Part shown: positions 1-12,334 of the stretch, piece by piece | How positions within the stretch are numbered: the stretch's first letter is position 1 | Layout of the letters: every line of letters begins with the position of its first letter | Origin: Tetmemena sp. SeJ-2015 | Taxonomy: Eukaryota; Ciliophora; Spirotrichea; Sporadotrichida; Oxytrichidae | Length of the DNA stretch: 64,000 bases | NCBI GenBank assembly: GCA_027382625.1 | Contig: JAJKFJ010020656.1 | Span: forward strand, 124,001 to 188,000 | Direction: 5' to 3' | The notes under the pieces: model-generated | The model's input: only the letters and a program-made list of their open reading frames with translations | Told to the model about the DNA's origin: nothing | Database searches by the model: none | Position numbers and translations under genes: made by a program

Positions 1-3000
1 AGACTAGTCTGGATATTAAGATTCTTGACATGATTCTTATTTAGATTTTTCTAACTCATGTTATTATACTGCTTTATATGGCTGTCGTTAAATTAATCTT
101 GCCTCATGATGTGAGAATGAGTGAATTCCTCTAGTTTGTTGATGATTTCATTTCTCTAAAGCCTACTTGTCTTTGTAGTTTAGTTGCAAAGATTAGATCC
201 AGAGAGCACACTATGATTTAGCAACTCATAATCTTCCAATTAAGATAGAGGGTTACTATTATAAAATTATACCTTACATAGTTATGAAACAGATCATTCG
301 CAATAATTTATAATCAAAAGAGGATTGTTGATTTAAACAGCCACTGAGCCTTTCTTTTGAGCGAATCTGCTTTTCTATTCCAAAAATTCTCTTCTCTCAA
401 GTTGTTGCTTGGGTGATTTAGGCCTTTAGATTGACTTATTAAAAGTATCCTATGACTGGCCTTCACCTTTGGACTTACTAGACATTTCTCCTCCCTTATT
501 TCCAATCTAGGATAAACTACTACTAAGATGCGTCTAACTCTAAATATTTTAAAGAAGGCTGCTCTAGCAAGTTTAGAGCGTAGACTTCAGGTCGTTCTTT
601 TTCAAGAGTCGAGATTTTTCATCATAGTCTGAGTCTTTTTCACTCACTTCACATATAGTGTGATTGGAAGGTAGATACCTTGGCCCTTAAAGTCCTTATC
701 TTGCTGACTTTTGATATATTTAAAAGACCTATAAAAAATAGATATCTTGAAGGAAGAGAGAGTGAGTTGCTTTTGGGGTTTTATCTCTTTTTAATGAGGA
801 AAATGTGAGCAGTATCAACTTCACACAAGAGTTTAGGTATAGAACTGATAACGTTTTGATGTTTCATGGTAGTATGATTTGTAAGTGACTTGTAAAAGCT
901 CTTGTCAATATCCTCTTCCTAGCCATTTGAATTAATAGAGCCTAATGATTCTCTAAGTCCCTTTATGATAGTCTTTGATGTCGTGATGCCTTCATAAAAA
1001 GCGTAACTTATATATAGAATCACCCCAGCCATATATTTTCCCATTTTCTAACAAAGCCAGGACATGCGAATCCCCAGAGAAAATTTCTTGAATTTTATAC
1101 CCCTCTTCAATTTTAACTTCGACAGGAGAATCAGCTTGCTTAAGTTCTCCCAATCCGAGTTGCCCGTTGGATCCATTTCCCCAAATATACAGCTTACTTT
1201 CATCCTCGGTCACTGCTAGAAAAGAATATTGAGCCTGCTCCTATTCTCTTGCATTTCGAGTTATTGAAATAGGCAACTCTGTAAATCCTGAAATTTTACT
1301 CACTTTAGCTCGATTAAGATATAAAATAAGTCGACTCCTGCTTGAAGCCTAGTTAAGATTTATTGTTCCAGCCAAAAGCATAGACTTGCCCCTCGTGATC
1401 TAGTACAATTGAGTGAGCCTCTCCTAGAGCTGACTACTTAATCTTTCTCTTAATGTTATGAAAGTATTAAACATGCTGTGGTCTTAAGCTCACGAAGCCG
1501 TAAGAGTCTTGTTAAAGCAAGGATTTTGAGAGACCTAGTTATCCTACATCAGATCTGCCCCAAACGAAGAGCTATCCTTCAGAGTCTATTGCAGAATTGT
1601 GATATCCTCCAGACTCAATTGAAATGAATCTTCTTGAGGTAATTTCAGGATGATCAATGAACTTTGGTGTCAAGTAAGTTTTATAATCCCCATGCCCTAA
1701 GCATCCTGAAACACCAACTCCCCAGCTCGCAATAAATCCTTGTGAAGTTAGAATCATAATATGCTCGAAACCACAGCTAAGCCAAGATACCTACACTTGA
1801 GAAAAGGAGTAAAGAACTGAGGGAGAAATTAATCTACTGAGAGGAAATTAAGAATAAGAACTCTTTTCAAGATAGCCCTTAGACTCTTCTTCATTACTTT
1901 CGTAAAGAATCTGTGGTGTTGATAAAAATCCACAGCATGGTATAGAATGAAGAATGCTGATTTAAAGATGATTCCTCTCAAATGTTTACTCGCAAGTTAC
2001 AATCTTTCTCAAAAGTGGATTAATCCTTTGAAGTTGAGTAATCTTGTCTTGATGACTTAAAATTTATCCATTTCTCTATGATATTTGCTCCTGATAAATA
2101 TTTTTGGAAGCCGTAGTATTATTCGCATATAAATTTTGAAAATGCTACTATACTCTAGATTCCTCGGTTATAAATATTTCATTTTCCTCATCCTTTATAG
2201 TCATCAAAGTATTTATAGACTCTCCAGTGATTAAATTAAACTCCTTTTTGGCTTTCTAGGATGCGTGGTAAAATCCTACATTTTGGATTTATGACCTTAG
2301 ATTGTTAAAATGCTCAACAGTAAAAGTATTCAAGTTCTTATTAATTTTCTTCAATTCATTTTCTATAAGACTGTCATCCTAGTTATGATTTTAATCTTTT
2401 AAAGAAGGTGCTTTGCTGAACCTTTGTGTAGGTCTCGATGTATGTATCTAGTAATTGTCTTCTGTCTAAGTTTAAAAGAGTCTATCTGAAGTAAGAGTAT
2501 CGAAACTTGTATCATGATTAAACTCATCCATTCGCAACTCAAAAATCTTCTCGTTTTAGATTGCAGAATTGCAAGACAATCTATCACTTTAAGGTATGGG
2601 ATTCTTCTACTTTTTTCTTTCAGTCTCTCTGCAAGTATTCAGATTTGAATTGAGCTGATGAGGGTCGAACATTTCCACCTACTTAACTTCCTCTTTAGGC
2701 TATATTTAGTGAGAGAGCTGTCCATTTGGCTATATATTCATGTTTGGCTTGGAACGAGAGGCCTTGTTATTATCTTCCATTGTAATATTGCTCTTGTTTA
2801 AAGAGTTTTCAATAGCTTGATCTATCTCCCCCTATCCTGAGAAATGAGACGCCTGCTTGAAAATTAAGCTCTAATCATGGATTATATCCACATCTCTCTC
2901 GTTTTCATTTTCCTCTACCGTGTCTAAGACATCTTCGGACTGGAAAGACTAAGCATTAGGAGGTCTTCTGCGTGGAAATCTTTCATTAAAAGTTAGAGGA

Positions 3001-5207
3001 AGTGGCTATTTATTGTACTCGAAGGGGGCTTTAGTTTCCTTATTTGCTATTTATTATAGGTTCCTATGCTCATCTTCAAAATTTCCTCCAGAAACTATGA
3101 TAGGATCTATCTCCATCTTATTGAAGTAGGTATATTTGAGCATTTCCTAGAGGGAACTCTCGATATTCTTGTTGCATTTAGAGAAAATAAAGGGCTTTTG
3201 CTAAGTGTTAAACTATGTTAAGTTAAGTTATAATTTTAATTTGAAACATTAAATTTATGACTCTTATCAGCACTTAAAATTGGAAACTTGAATATATCAG
3301 ACAATTTATTTGGTGGAGCCCAAGTATACCCTATTTAAGTTTATTTAAAGAGAAGAAAATATTACACTTGTTTGACAAATTTTCTTCATCAGAAGAAAGA
3401 CCTAAATAAGTTGGGCTAGAGATCAAATTCACCTCCCCCTAATTGAATTTTATCTAGCCATCTTTAGCATCACTGAAAGAGGAGTCTAAATAAGTTGTGA
3501 AAATTAAGAATTTAGCTTACATCCGCTATCATTTAGAATCTAAAGAGGAGGTTTAGTTAGGTCTGAATCTCTTTCAATATTAAATAAGTCTATTGCTTAA
3601 TTCATTTTCATAGGTTACTTAACATCTCCTATTTCTCTTCTGATTAAGTTCGAAGGTCTTTAATTAATTTCTTCAATAAGCTCATTAGGGTTATTTTGAA
3701 ATGTTGTCGATTGAAATTGCAAGTCAGGAGTTGATTTAGTTTCAATTTATTGAGTTGAATGTTATTGTTGCATCTGCTATCTGGTTTCATTTTAAGATTA
3801 TTGAGAAATAACTTATTGAGATCGCATTGACTGGTGACTTAGCTTAACTTATAGAGAGAAAATATAAATTTTAATTAAAACTCTCTCGTTAAGAGATTTC
3901 TCAATCTGATCTGAAGATGCGTCATTAGCAGTGTTCATGAACAAGTTTTCGTATCCTCTTTCATTTTGGAGGTATCTAGTAAGTGCTACCTCAATATGTG
4001 AATTCTTTTCAGAAAGTGAAGACTTTGATTCGATGATGGAATCATTTGGCTGCCTTTTCTTCATCTTACTTACATCTTGCTCATACTACTGGACTTGAAG
4101 TAGCAACTGGCTCGTTTCTATCTGCTTTTGATTTAGTCTTGAGCTGCTAGATTGATTAGATGATGTGTTCATGTAGTTAATAGATTGAATTTACTGTTCA
4201 GAAAATTTCTTCGGATTTGAATTTCTCTAATTGTTTTATTCGGCCCAATTTTGACCATTCGTAATTAAAGTTTCTCTGGACTATTGCAAACCGTGATTGG
4301 TTGTTTTTGGCGAGTATATTTAACTTTGATTTACAAAACCTAGGCTTTTATTAAGCAGAGGTTGTGATTGATAATTAGTCTAAGGTTTGGGGCGAAACTT
4401 AGCGAGGTTGTCTTTGTGTTACATTCTAATTAGGGATATTGTATTGTTTAGAGGATTGGACGTTACTTTAATAGAGATCATTAGAGAGAAAAAATAAGTT
4501 CATTGCAAAATTTTATCATGTTAGTAAGGACTTATGTCTCTTGGATATTGTATTTACGATTAAGTGTGAATCACCAAATTTTTCCCACTATGACTTAGAG
4601 TTTAGGTATTTATGCTTCCTATCATAGATGGAGTTTGAACCCTTTCCCTCAACTATTAATCCACTTCCTAATGCGGTCTTTGCTTACTCAAGCTGTTGTA
4701 CTTATCAGTCATCATTAGATTTTAATAGTTTGTGCTTGCGAGTGGGCTCTATTAATTTCTATTGAAATTTTGAGGAGGGAGAGTTGCACCTGCGCTTTGA
4801 AATTAAGGTTAGCTTATCATAGAGCTCTTATTAGATTAAGGTCCTTGTCTGTAGCTGCTGCTTTTATCTTACTTGCTTGATGTAGAATTAGGAATATTCA
4901 TTTGAGCACCCTGTCTACTTTAAAAAGGTTATCCTGTGGAGATCATGCTGGCATGTATATGCTAGTTATTTTCAGAGTAGTAGCTAACCTGAGGACTCCT
5001 CTGTCCTCCAGAGGTGCTTTGATTTTGAAAGTTGTTTATGAAAGAGGAGGAGAGTGAGGCTGGTTAACTGACAGGTGAACGTTAACTGCTCCCCTGATTC
5101 TTGGTGCTCCCCTAGACATTAGTTCTATCATTTTGCTGCTGTAGCATTTATTGTACTCTATAATTATTTGTCTTTTCTAATATCTGCTGGTTGCTGCTAG
5201 CCATCAT
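1..5207 (-). CDS. Large RCC1-repeat protein with Q/N-rich N terminus (3' end outside window)
   Basis: Seen: with TAA/TAG as Gln, one gene runs from ATG at 5207 (directly preceded by an in-frame TGA) off the left edge. The first ~600 residues are Gln/Ser/Asn-rich and disordered, with a mixed acidic middle. RCC1-type blades follow at about 1.75-1.0 kb, with motifs such as WGVGVSGCLGHG, VWGRSDVGQLGL, YAFGWNNKSQLGF and YIWGNGSNGQLGLGEL. A 35-nt GT..AG intron lies at 3486-3520 and a 22-nt one at 256-277. The downstream part is again low complexity. Family knowledge: RCC1 repeats form a seven-bladed propeller used in GTPase exchange or chromatin binding; which applies here cannot be said. A single extra base in the AAAA run at 1220-1223 breaks the frame inside one blade, and removing it gives the canonical blade sequence. 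Other small frame changes occur near 340, 700 and 4500. The domain call is firm; the exact exon structure is not. Confidence 0.8.
256..277 (-). other. 22-nt intron in RCC1-repeat gene
   Basis: GT..AG segment of 22 nt on the minus strand. Removing it joins two open, coding-like stretches (…FITI / NPLSQLEDYELL…) in frame. Confidence 0.5.
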
Positions 5208-5638
5208 TCAAATTAAGTCTTTATAAATATTTTAAATTTCATTTTCTCTTTCCCATGCTAATGATGAAATTCTTATATTGCAAATATGATTCATCTAGGA
5301 GAAACTGCGTATTTAAAGAAACATCGAAAAAGAATCATATACTCAAAAATAATAAGTAATTGAACTCTATAAAAAATTAAAACTGAATTCTCATACTTGA
5401 ATTGATTTTGATAACCTTCATCTCTTATATTTTATGTCTATAAAATAAAAAGCCTGCTGAGGTTTCATTGATATGAGTTAAATCATAAAGCTATAGGCAT
5501 ATGAGAAGCTGCTCTAAACTTATTGAGGTGATTAAAATTAAATGAGGAGGTGTTTAGAATGAGTCTCTTTTATTGTGATTTGTATAATAAATATATAAAT
5601 TTAAGTTGACTTTAGTGGAAATCTTTAAATATAATTAA

Positions 5639-8329
5639 ATGACTGAAAGTCATTATCCTTAGAGCCTCCAGCAGCTAGTCGCTTTAAGGAATAGCAATTT
5701 GCAAGGCCTCTCCGCTAACTAAAACTCTAACAGTGGGCAGCAGTCCTCAAGCAGCAGCTCCACAACTAGCCTTCAATAAAATTCAGAAATTCCCTCCGCT
5801 AAAAGTGATGAGGAGATAAATAATTTTAGAAAAAGTATTTCATAATAATTTATTTATTGAAAGATTATATTGTTTTTGGGGGATTAAATTTAAAAATTTG
5901 GGGGGGGGGTTTCCTCGTCATCCACTTTTTTTTGAAAATATGAAAAATCATGTCTAGCCTAAAATTGCCAAAAACCAAAATTTTTAGTCCCAATTCAATT
6001 TCATATGGGTTATCATGATCAAATTTTTTAATTTAGAAAACATTTAGAACCTTCAAGAAATATTCATTTTAAAAAAAATTAAATTTTAAAGGAGTGGCAA
6101 TATCACTTGGATAATTAATTCATTCACAAGTTGAAGTTGTCTAATGTAAAAATAATTCATAGTACTCTAAACCATCTTATCACAGTGTTCGAGTCCTTTT
6201 CTTTTTTAGAATATCCTAATAGCATAATCTGAGCTAAAAAATATATCTAAGTCACTTAATTTCATTAAATACATATTGTTCTTTGATTTTATGATTAATT
6301 ATGAAATTTCATGTATTCTAGAATTCTTTCAAAATATTCTAGAAATTTAATATCGAAGCCTTAGCTTTTAAATAACTGTAAGCATGTTTAAAGGAAATTC
6401 ATCTCATTTATAAATGTCTTTTGTAGCATTGATATGTTTCGTAGTTAACTATTATCTTATATTGTGAAAACATATATTTTTATTCAATAAAATAAAGTCT
6501 TTATTCTATAAAATTGGATTAAATTACAAAATTTTGTCTGACTGATTCTAAAAAAAAATAAGTTCTATTTTCAAAATTAAAGAATATTCAATAAATTGAA
6601 AATTTAGCTAAAAGTGATGAGGAGATAAATATTTTAGGTAGAAAGTGGGATTTTTATATTTTTTGAAAAAAGTTTTGGGGTGACGAAAATTTAAATTTTA
6701 TTTTGGAAAAGAAAATCCCTGGACAAATCAATATTGGAGTCTTAAACTCACAAATAAATAGTATAGAATAATCTCAAAACAACACAGCCTCTGCTTCTTT
6801 TTTAAGTGCGCTGGCTTCAGCAGCTCAAAATTCATCTGGCTAAGGGAATCTAATGAAAACGGTAGAGTAACAGCAAAGCCATGCAAACTAGATTTATCTG
6901 CCAGTAGTAAATTAATTTCCCTCAAGCATCTAAGTTTCCCAAGCCACGAGTTTATAAGATAGAATAATTCTTTCTTATTATGAGAGTCCAGTCCCAAATT
7001 AAAATGGGGCGAATGAAAGTAATAGAGAGTTGCCAAGGAGGGGATAAAAATAATATTTTCTGATCACAATTCTCATTTATGGATACATGAGCATCCCCTA
7101 AAAAAATAGATCATTTATCGATCGAACGCAGCAGCTAAATCACGCACTCAGCCAGATGAACTATGGCCTTCCTAATTTAAATATAAGATACTTATATTGA
7201 TTTCTAATGAATATATTTTGTAATGTCGGGAATAGTCAGTTGGTTATAAACGGGTTTAACATTTCGTAGGGAGGCGGAGGGAGCGGGTCTGCCTCAGGAT
7301 AATGAGGAAATGGGGGAGGAGGGATCACCAATCTAACCTATACTAATAATGTAAATACTTCTACAGCTATATATAACAATAATAATACTCCCTCATTACA
7401 TTTAGCATTGAAATGAGATCTATCTTTCTATTTAATGTATACTTTATTGTCTGCAACTCCAGCCTCCACAAACTCATAAATCCCGAGCATTAGCAACAAC
7501 CACCAGTAAAATACTCAACAACACAATCATAAGCAAAGTGTGTAAGAAGATTTATTTTTTAGTTGTAGTATTTTTAAATCAAGGAATCTAGAGCTCGAGT
7601 AATTTGGGAGCTGCAGCTCCATATAGCTAAAATCAAGGCTAATCTTCACCGGGACTTACATCAAACTAATAGGCTCAACCCACGCAGTTGAATCATATGA
7701 GCACTTTAAGTTTATATTATGAATCTGAACTAGCCAATACAATAATAAATTAATTCCTTTAATAACACGTAGTAGTAGCAGCAGCATCACCAATCAAATT
7801 AATCGAATTATAATGAATATATAAAAATAATTAATCTCATTAAAGCAATTTTTATTCGCAATAGAACAACCCTAAAATGCACCAACCCCTAAATGTAATC
7901 AATTTATAACCTTTTATTTGCATAAATGATTAGAAAGTGCTACAAAATGCAGGTTTGACTGGATCTCAGACTGGCGCTACAATAATATCAGCAGCAGGCA
8001 TTTAAGGTATGATTTCAGTGGGGCCTCTTGCTGTCTCAGGATAGAATCTTAGTACCAGTCTTTAAACCTGCAGAACAGCATTACTTCTATAATAAAATAT
8101 TCACGCCTTAAGATTATTTTCTAAGCTTGATAGTAATAATTAAATCTATCCTGTCAAATTAAGATAGCCGATACCCATTAGAGCCTGCGAAAAATTTCCA
8201 AGTCTCCAGAAACATAGCAGTGCAAGTAATCCTCTCTACAATAACTACATGTTTGCTGAAAAAGATAAACTCATTCTTTGCTTAAGAAACGTATTAAGAA
8301 GTTAGTAAAATATATCTATCCAAAAATGA
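5639..8329 (+). CDS. Gln/Asn/Ser-rich protein, interrupted by a repeat-flanked insertion
   Basis: Seen: ATG at 5639 opens a frame MTESHYPQSLQQLVAL… rich in Gln/Ser with many TAA/TAG glutamines. Coding-like stretches of the same character continue at 6730-7170 (…ASAAQNSSGQGNLMKT…), 7230-7530 (Gly- and Asn-rich) and 7940-8327, ending at TGA 8327-8329. The stretches are separated by frame changes and in-frame TGA codons (for example near 7300 and 7415) that I could not resolve into introns. Some may be unrecognised IESs or base errors. A 24-bp direct repeat brackets about 800 bp of non-coding AT-rich DNA between the first two stretches. No domain is recognised. Such low-complexity proteins are common in ciliates; function unknown. 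Confidence 0.5.
5798..6630 (+). repeat. 24-bp direct repeat bracketing ~785 bp non-coding insert (IES-like)
   Basis: The same 24 bases (gctaaaagtgatgaggagat plus aaat) occur at 5798-5821 and 6607-6630. Both copies are read in the same codon register (AKSDEEIN), so excision of one copy plus the intervening AT-rich 785 bp keeps the frame. The insert includes a suspicious G-run and T-run stretch near 5875-5935 resembling poor base calls. It is either a long pointer-flanked IES or an assembly duplication. Confidence 0.5.
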
Positions 8330-8353
8330 AAAAATTCTAAGCTGGCTTATAAT

Positions 8354-9805
8354 TCAAAAAATAGAGCACTTCTTATCTTCCTTATTTCCTTTCTTTCCAG
8401 ATTTGTCTTTCTTACTTTTGTCTTTCTTCCACTAGTTTATTGTACTCCAGCTTTGGACGCCTTGTTTGGTGCTCCTTTCTATGCCTCAATCTGATGTTCA
8501 ATCTGAGGTCTGCCTATTCTATTACCCTAACCGTCAACTATTTCATCTAGACCTGGAATATTCTGAAGCACATCATCATGATCATCGATATTTTATTCCT
8601 CTTCCATATCTATCTAATCTTAAGCTTTCTCTTGCCAGCCAGGATTTCCACCCTGCTCATCTGCTTGCTCATCGAAGGAGGTGGCCTAGTTTTTCATAGA
8701 CTCGTGATAACCAGATTTCTTATCATCATTCTCATGAGAGTAGGTTGATGGCTTATCTACTCGATACCTCTGAATAGTCCAGTCGAAAATAAACTCATGC
8801 TCAAATCCACACTTGTAGTACAGCTCTTTGAATAAGCGCCTCAGATATGCGTAGTTGGGAGCCTCCTCAAATTTAAGCTGACGGCAATAGCTCATGTAAA
8901 TTGCAAACTCCTCTGGAAGTCCGTGGCAGAGTTTCTCTATGGGAGTCTGGACCTTTGATTCCTTAATCTTTCTGTACTTCTCATCCTTATTCTTCGCTCT
9001 TAGTCCTTACCAAGGAAGTTCTCCTTTAAGGAGGTAAAGAAGTAAAAAGAGCGAATAATTAACATCAATGCTTCAATTTTTTATTAAGTACATATCCTGC
9101 TCCTTCAAGATCATCTCTTCTTGACTGCTCGATACCAAGGTGAGTGTTAGCAGAGGCATACCTGGCAGTACCAGTGAGAGATTTCTTATCTCTGTAAGGA
9201 ATATGCTCATTAGTTTGGGGATTCTTCCATCTCTTTGCTAGTCCAAAATCGATCAAGTATAAGGTCTAGGCGTTTTCTTCTAGCCTATCAATATATTCTC
9301 CGGTTTCAAATCCCTGTGGATATATCCTCTAGTTTAGAAAACTTCTATTCTGTGCACTAGCTGCTCAGCTATCAGAAGTACAGTCTTCAAAGAGAGTTTG
9401 CGCCACAATAAACAAACAGATCTTCCAAGGAAGGCCCAAGCAATTCTATGGCCATTATATAGTAGTCACCTTCCTGATTGAAGTACAAGAACTGAGGAAA
9501 GCCAACTACATTAAAATCTAAGACTTTTAAATTATACCTTCTCCATTGAAAATTTTGAGCAGATTCGCTTCTTCAATCAACTGTGGACGCCTCACTTTGC
9601 GTGACTCCTAAAATTTAAAATTCAAATAAAATACTTCTATTACAAACTTAATGGCACAATCCTTTCCTGTGTGCATGTCTACGGCCAAGAAAATTTCTCC
9701 GAAAGAGCCACTTCCAATCTTCTTGCCCATCTTAAACCTTCCTCCTGCTATCCTCACCTCGAACTAGGAATCTTCTAAGTAGGCTTGGGATTGTGTTAGA
9801 GCCAT
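8354..9805 (-). CDS. Casein kinase 1 family Ser/Thr kinase with CaaX-like tail
   Basis: Seen: ATG at 9805. The glycine loop is in [21 protein letters not shown] and the catalytic Lys in CAIKFV. The CK1 signature [11 protein letters not shown] is followed by [22 protein letters not shown] and the substrate-region motif [24 protein letters not shown]. The kinase domain ends with the usual CK1 [12 protein letters not shown]…YLRRLF segment. A 32-nt GT..AG intron splits NGE/VGFPQF. A 46-nt IES with TACTT pointers (9040-9090) interrupts [16 protein letters not shown]. The acidic/Gln-rich tail ends in a Lys-rich stretch and KKCSIF before TGA 8354-8356, provided the frame is shifted just upstream (14-nt intron or one-base error near 8440). 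Another one-base slip lies near 9400. Known: CK1 kinases act in signalling and trafficking. The CSIF end suggests prenylation and membrane attachment (inference). Confidence 0.9.
9040..9085 (-). other. IES, 46 nt, pointer TACTT, inside CK1
   Basis: On the coding strand TACTT occurs at both ends of an AT-rich stretch (plus-strand AAGTA at 9040-9044 and 9086-9090). Removing one copy plus the interval gives GGATATGTACTTCTTTACCT, i.e. GYVLLYLLKG, exactly the CK1 consensus. No GT..AG intron gives this. Confidence 0.85.
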
Positions 9806-10016
9806 TTCAATATAATTATCTGATTTACTTAATTAAATTCTTTATTGCAAATCCAAATGATTACTGACTTCTCCAATTTAATTAGTTAGATAAAATAAAG
9901 CAAAAATAAGTTCGTGTATATCAAGATAATAATAAGCTCACCTTGGATTTCTTCAATCTCAGGAGCCTTTACGCAATTCGGTTATCGATTAAACTTATTA
10001 AAGTTAGAAAACTCAC

Positions 10017-12135
10017 TCACTGAGCAGGACCAGGATTGTAAGGCTTGTGTGCGGTATGCTTTAGGATCCAAGGATGCTTTTGAATATCAGTAAGCTTCAT
10101 CCTCTTGTTCGCATCCATAAATTTTAATAAGAGAATAACCCCTCACAAGTATCTTGCGAACCAGGTCTTGCATCTCTGGCGAGCAGTGGTCAGGGAAATT
10201 GAGATCCACCTGCTTGATCCTTCTGTAGGTATCTTCTTACTCTACACACTCGAAGGGAGGATTCCCGCAGCAGAACTCATAGATAAGAACACCCAAGGCT
10301 TAAAAAATTGTATCTTATGAGAATAAATAAAAGGACCAAATGTCAATCTTCTCATCATGTGCCTCATTCAAAATCATCTCTGGTGGAAGGTAGTCAAGGG
10401 TGCCACACATGGTGTGTCTCTTGTTGTTAGGAGCGTGGATAGACCAACCAAAGTCAGAGATCTTTATTGTTCCCAGACAGTTCAGCAAGTTCTCTGGCTT
10501 TATGTCTCTGTGGATAACTTTCTTTGAATGAAGATACATGAGTGCATAGGTCAACTAGTTAATGTAGTCTGCAGCGAGCTCCTCAGGGAATCTTTTGTGT
10601 TCTGCAGCTTTGAGCTGCTTGTAGAGTTCGCCACCTGGAGCATACTCTAAGATTAGATAGATCTTTTTCTCATCCCAAAAGAACCCATACATCCTCAAAA
10701 TATTATTGACTAAATGAAAGTAATAATGACATTATAATTATTGTGCCTGAGATGAGACTAAATCTCAATCTCTCTTCTGAGTTAGTGCTCCACATTTGAT
10801 TTCATAAGCTGCTTCTTGTAGAGTACCTTAAGAGCTACTATAAACTTGGACTTCTTCTCTCTTGCCAAGTAGACATGCCCAAACTTGCCTCTTCCCAAAG
10901 GCTTACCAATCTCAAAGTCGTCAATAGTCCACTTCTTAGGATTGAAATGTCCATCTTTCTCAACCTTCAAGTTCTACAATTGCTGAGCGTGATGAGAGTA
11001 CATCTTCTGAGTCTAAGCATTTTGCTGTTGGTTGATGGTATTTTCCTTCTCAGCCTACCTTGGCATTTGTTAAATGGAAACATGGTAACACTATAGATAA
11101 AATTTGGGCTCCTTTGAAATCCTCTTGAGAGGAGGAGAGTAAACTCATTGGGTTTTGCTAGTAGTTCTAGCCCCCATATCCTTGACTCACTTAGCTCTAG
11201 TAGTGGTGTTAACTCATAGTCTCTTTTTCAGTGTTATAGGCTGCAGCTTAAGATTGAGTTGTCTGAAAATTTCCCATGTTTGGGTCAGCTCCGTAACCTT
11301 AGCCATTATAACTCTAATTTTACTGCTAAGCAAGAAAAGCATTCTGTGAGTTGAAGTTGGTGTTCTGATTCTTAGCACTGAAAGACTAAGGTGCGAATTA
11401 GCTCATCATTTGCTGTTACTGCTATTGCATTGGCATTTCAAAAACCTTGTTCTTAGTTGTCTGTTGAGCAGCATTTATAATAGTATTAGAATAAATGAAA
11501 GGAGCATATTTTGCGGTGTTGCCCTGAACAGAGTTCAAGTGAAGTTAATTCATACCATCTATGAGCTAATTGTTCTACTGCTCATTTATGCTTTAAAGCT
11601 AATGATGAGAGAAAGTAGCAGCAGGTCCTGTCTAATTGAAGTTTCTCTTTGACTGATTCCCTCCATTGAAAGAGCTTCCCATATAGTTATTGATCATTTT
11701 AGAGTTGTTCTAGCCTGGAAGCTAACCTCCAGCAGTTTGCAACTTAGACTAAAATCCAGCGCCGATTTATTAAGCCGCAAAGTCTTGGTCAGAAACTCCC
11801 TAGCTCATCTGCTAGAAACTTTACTAAACTTGTTTGCTTCCCTATCCCTAGTAGTTCTGTCCTTGATACTTTTGAAGACTAGTAGATCCTGTAGTGATGG
11901 GGAATGCTTTCAAGTTTTGGCCATTTCCAAAGTTCTGTTGCTGTTGCTGCTTCATCTATTAGTTTGGTGCACTTGTGAAACTCTGAGTTGCTTAGCCTTG
12001 ATTAGTGACATTATTATTCTTGCTTTGGTTTTAAGGGAATTGCCCTTGAGCAAATGAGGATGGAGCTTGCTGTGTGGCAGGACGCACAGGCGATTTCTTG
12101 TTAGGATTTACTTAGTTGAAGGTGTTTGCTGACAT
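10017..12135 (-). CDS. Aurora-type Ser/Thr kinase with long Gln/Asn-rich N terminus
   Basis: Seen: ATG at 12135 opens about 380 residues rich in Gln, Asn and Ser (many TAA/TAG codons). A kinase domain follows: [19 protein letters not shown], the VALK lysine, [16 protein letters not shown] and [12 protein letters not shown]. The activation segment is [16 protein letters not shown] with HDEKIDIWS. The DFGWS-HAP and [11 protein letters not shown] signatures are diagnostic of the Aurora family. The end reads [13 protein letters not shown]…PYNPGPAQ and TGA at 10017-10019. Introns of about 40 nt occur in the kinase domain. The join before MDANKRMKL (near 10125) is not a normal GT..AG intron and may be an IES with a very short pointer. 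Aurora kinases drive mitotic spindle and cytokinesis events; in ciliates they are also tied to nuclear division and cilia. The N-terminal extension is far longer than in animal Auroras. Confidence 0.92.
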
Positions 12136-12334
12136 GGTTGCAGAAAATAAGTGAGAGTGGAGAGTTAGATTTTGAGAAATTTACAATTGATGAATGAAGT
12201 CGCTATGTTTATTTTTGAAATTAGAATTTATTATTTAAATTCGTTATAGTAGACCCAAACAGTATTAATACAATATACAAGAAGAGAAGACTTTTGAAGT
12301 AAAATTTAAGAATATAACTTAAATTCAAATCAAA

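Noticed and set aside
6728..7036. Minus ORF of 102 codons
   Set aside because: The plus strand here is Gln/Ser-rich with Gln-coding TAA/TAG and continues the gene that starts at 5639.
8428..8441. 14-nt intron in the CK1 tail
   Set aside because: It would fit the frame, but a one-base error explains it equally well and 14 nt is below any intron otherwise seen here.
10875..12057. Series of plus-strand Leu-rich ORFs that look like membrane proteins
   Set aside because: They are antisense to the Gln-rich N terminus of the Aurora kinase (CAG/CAA/TAG on minus read as Leu/Val codons on plus).
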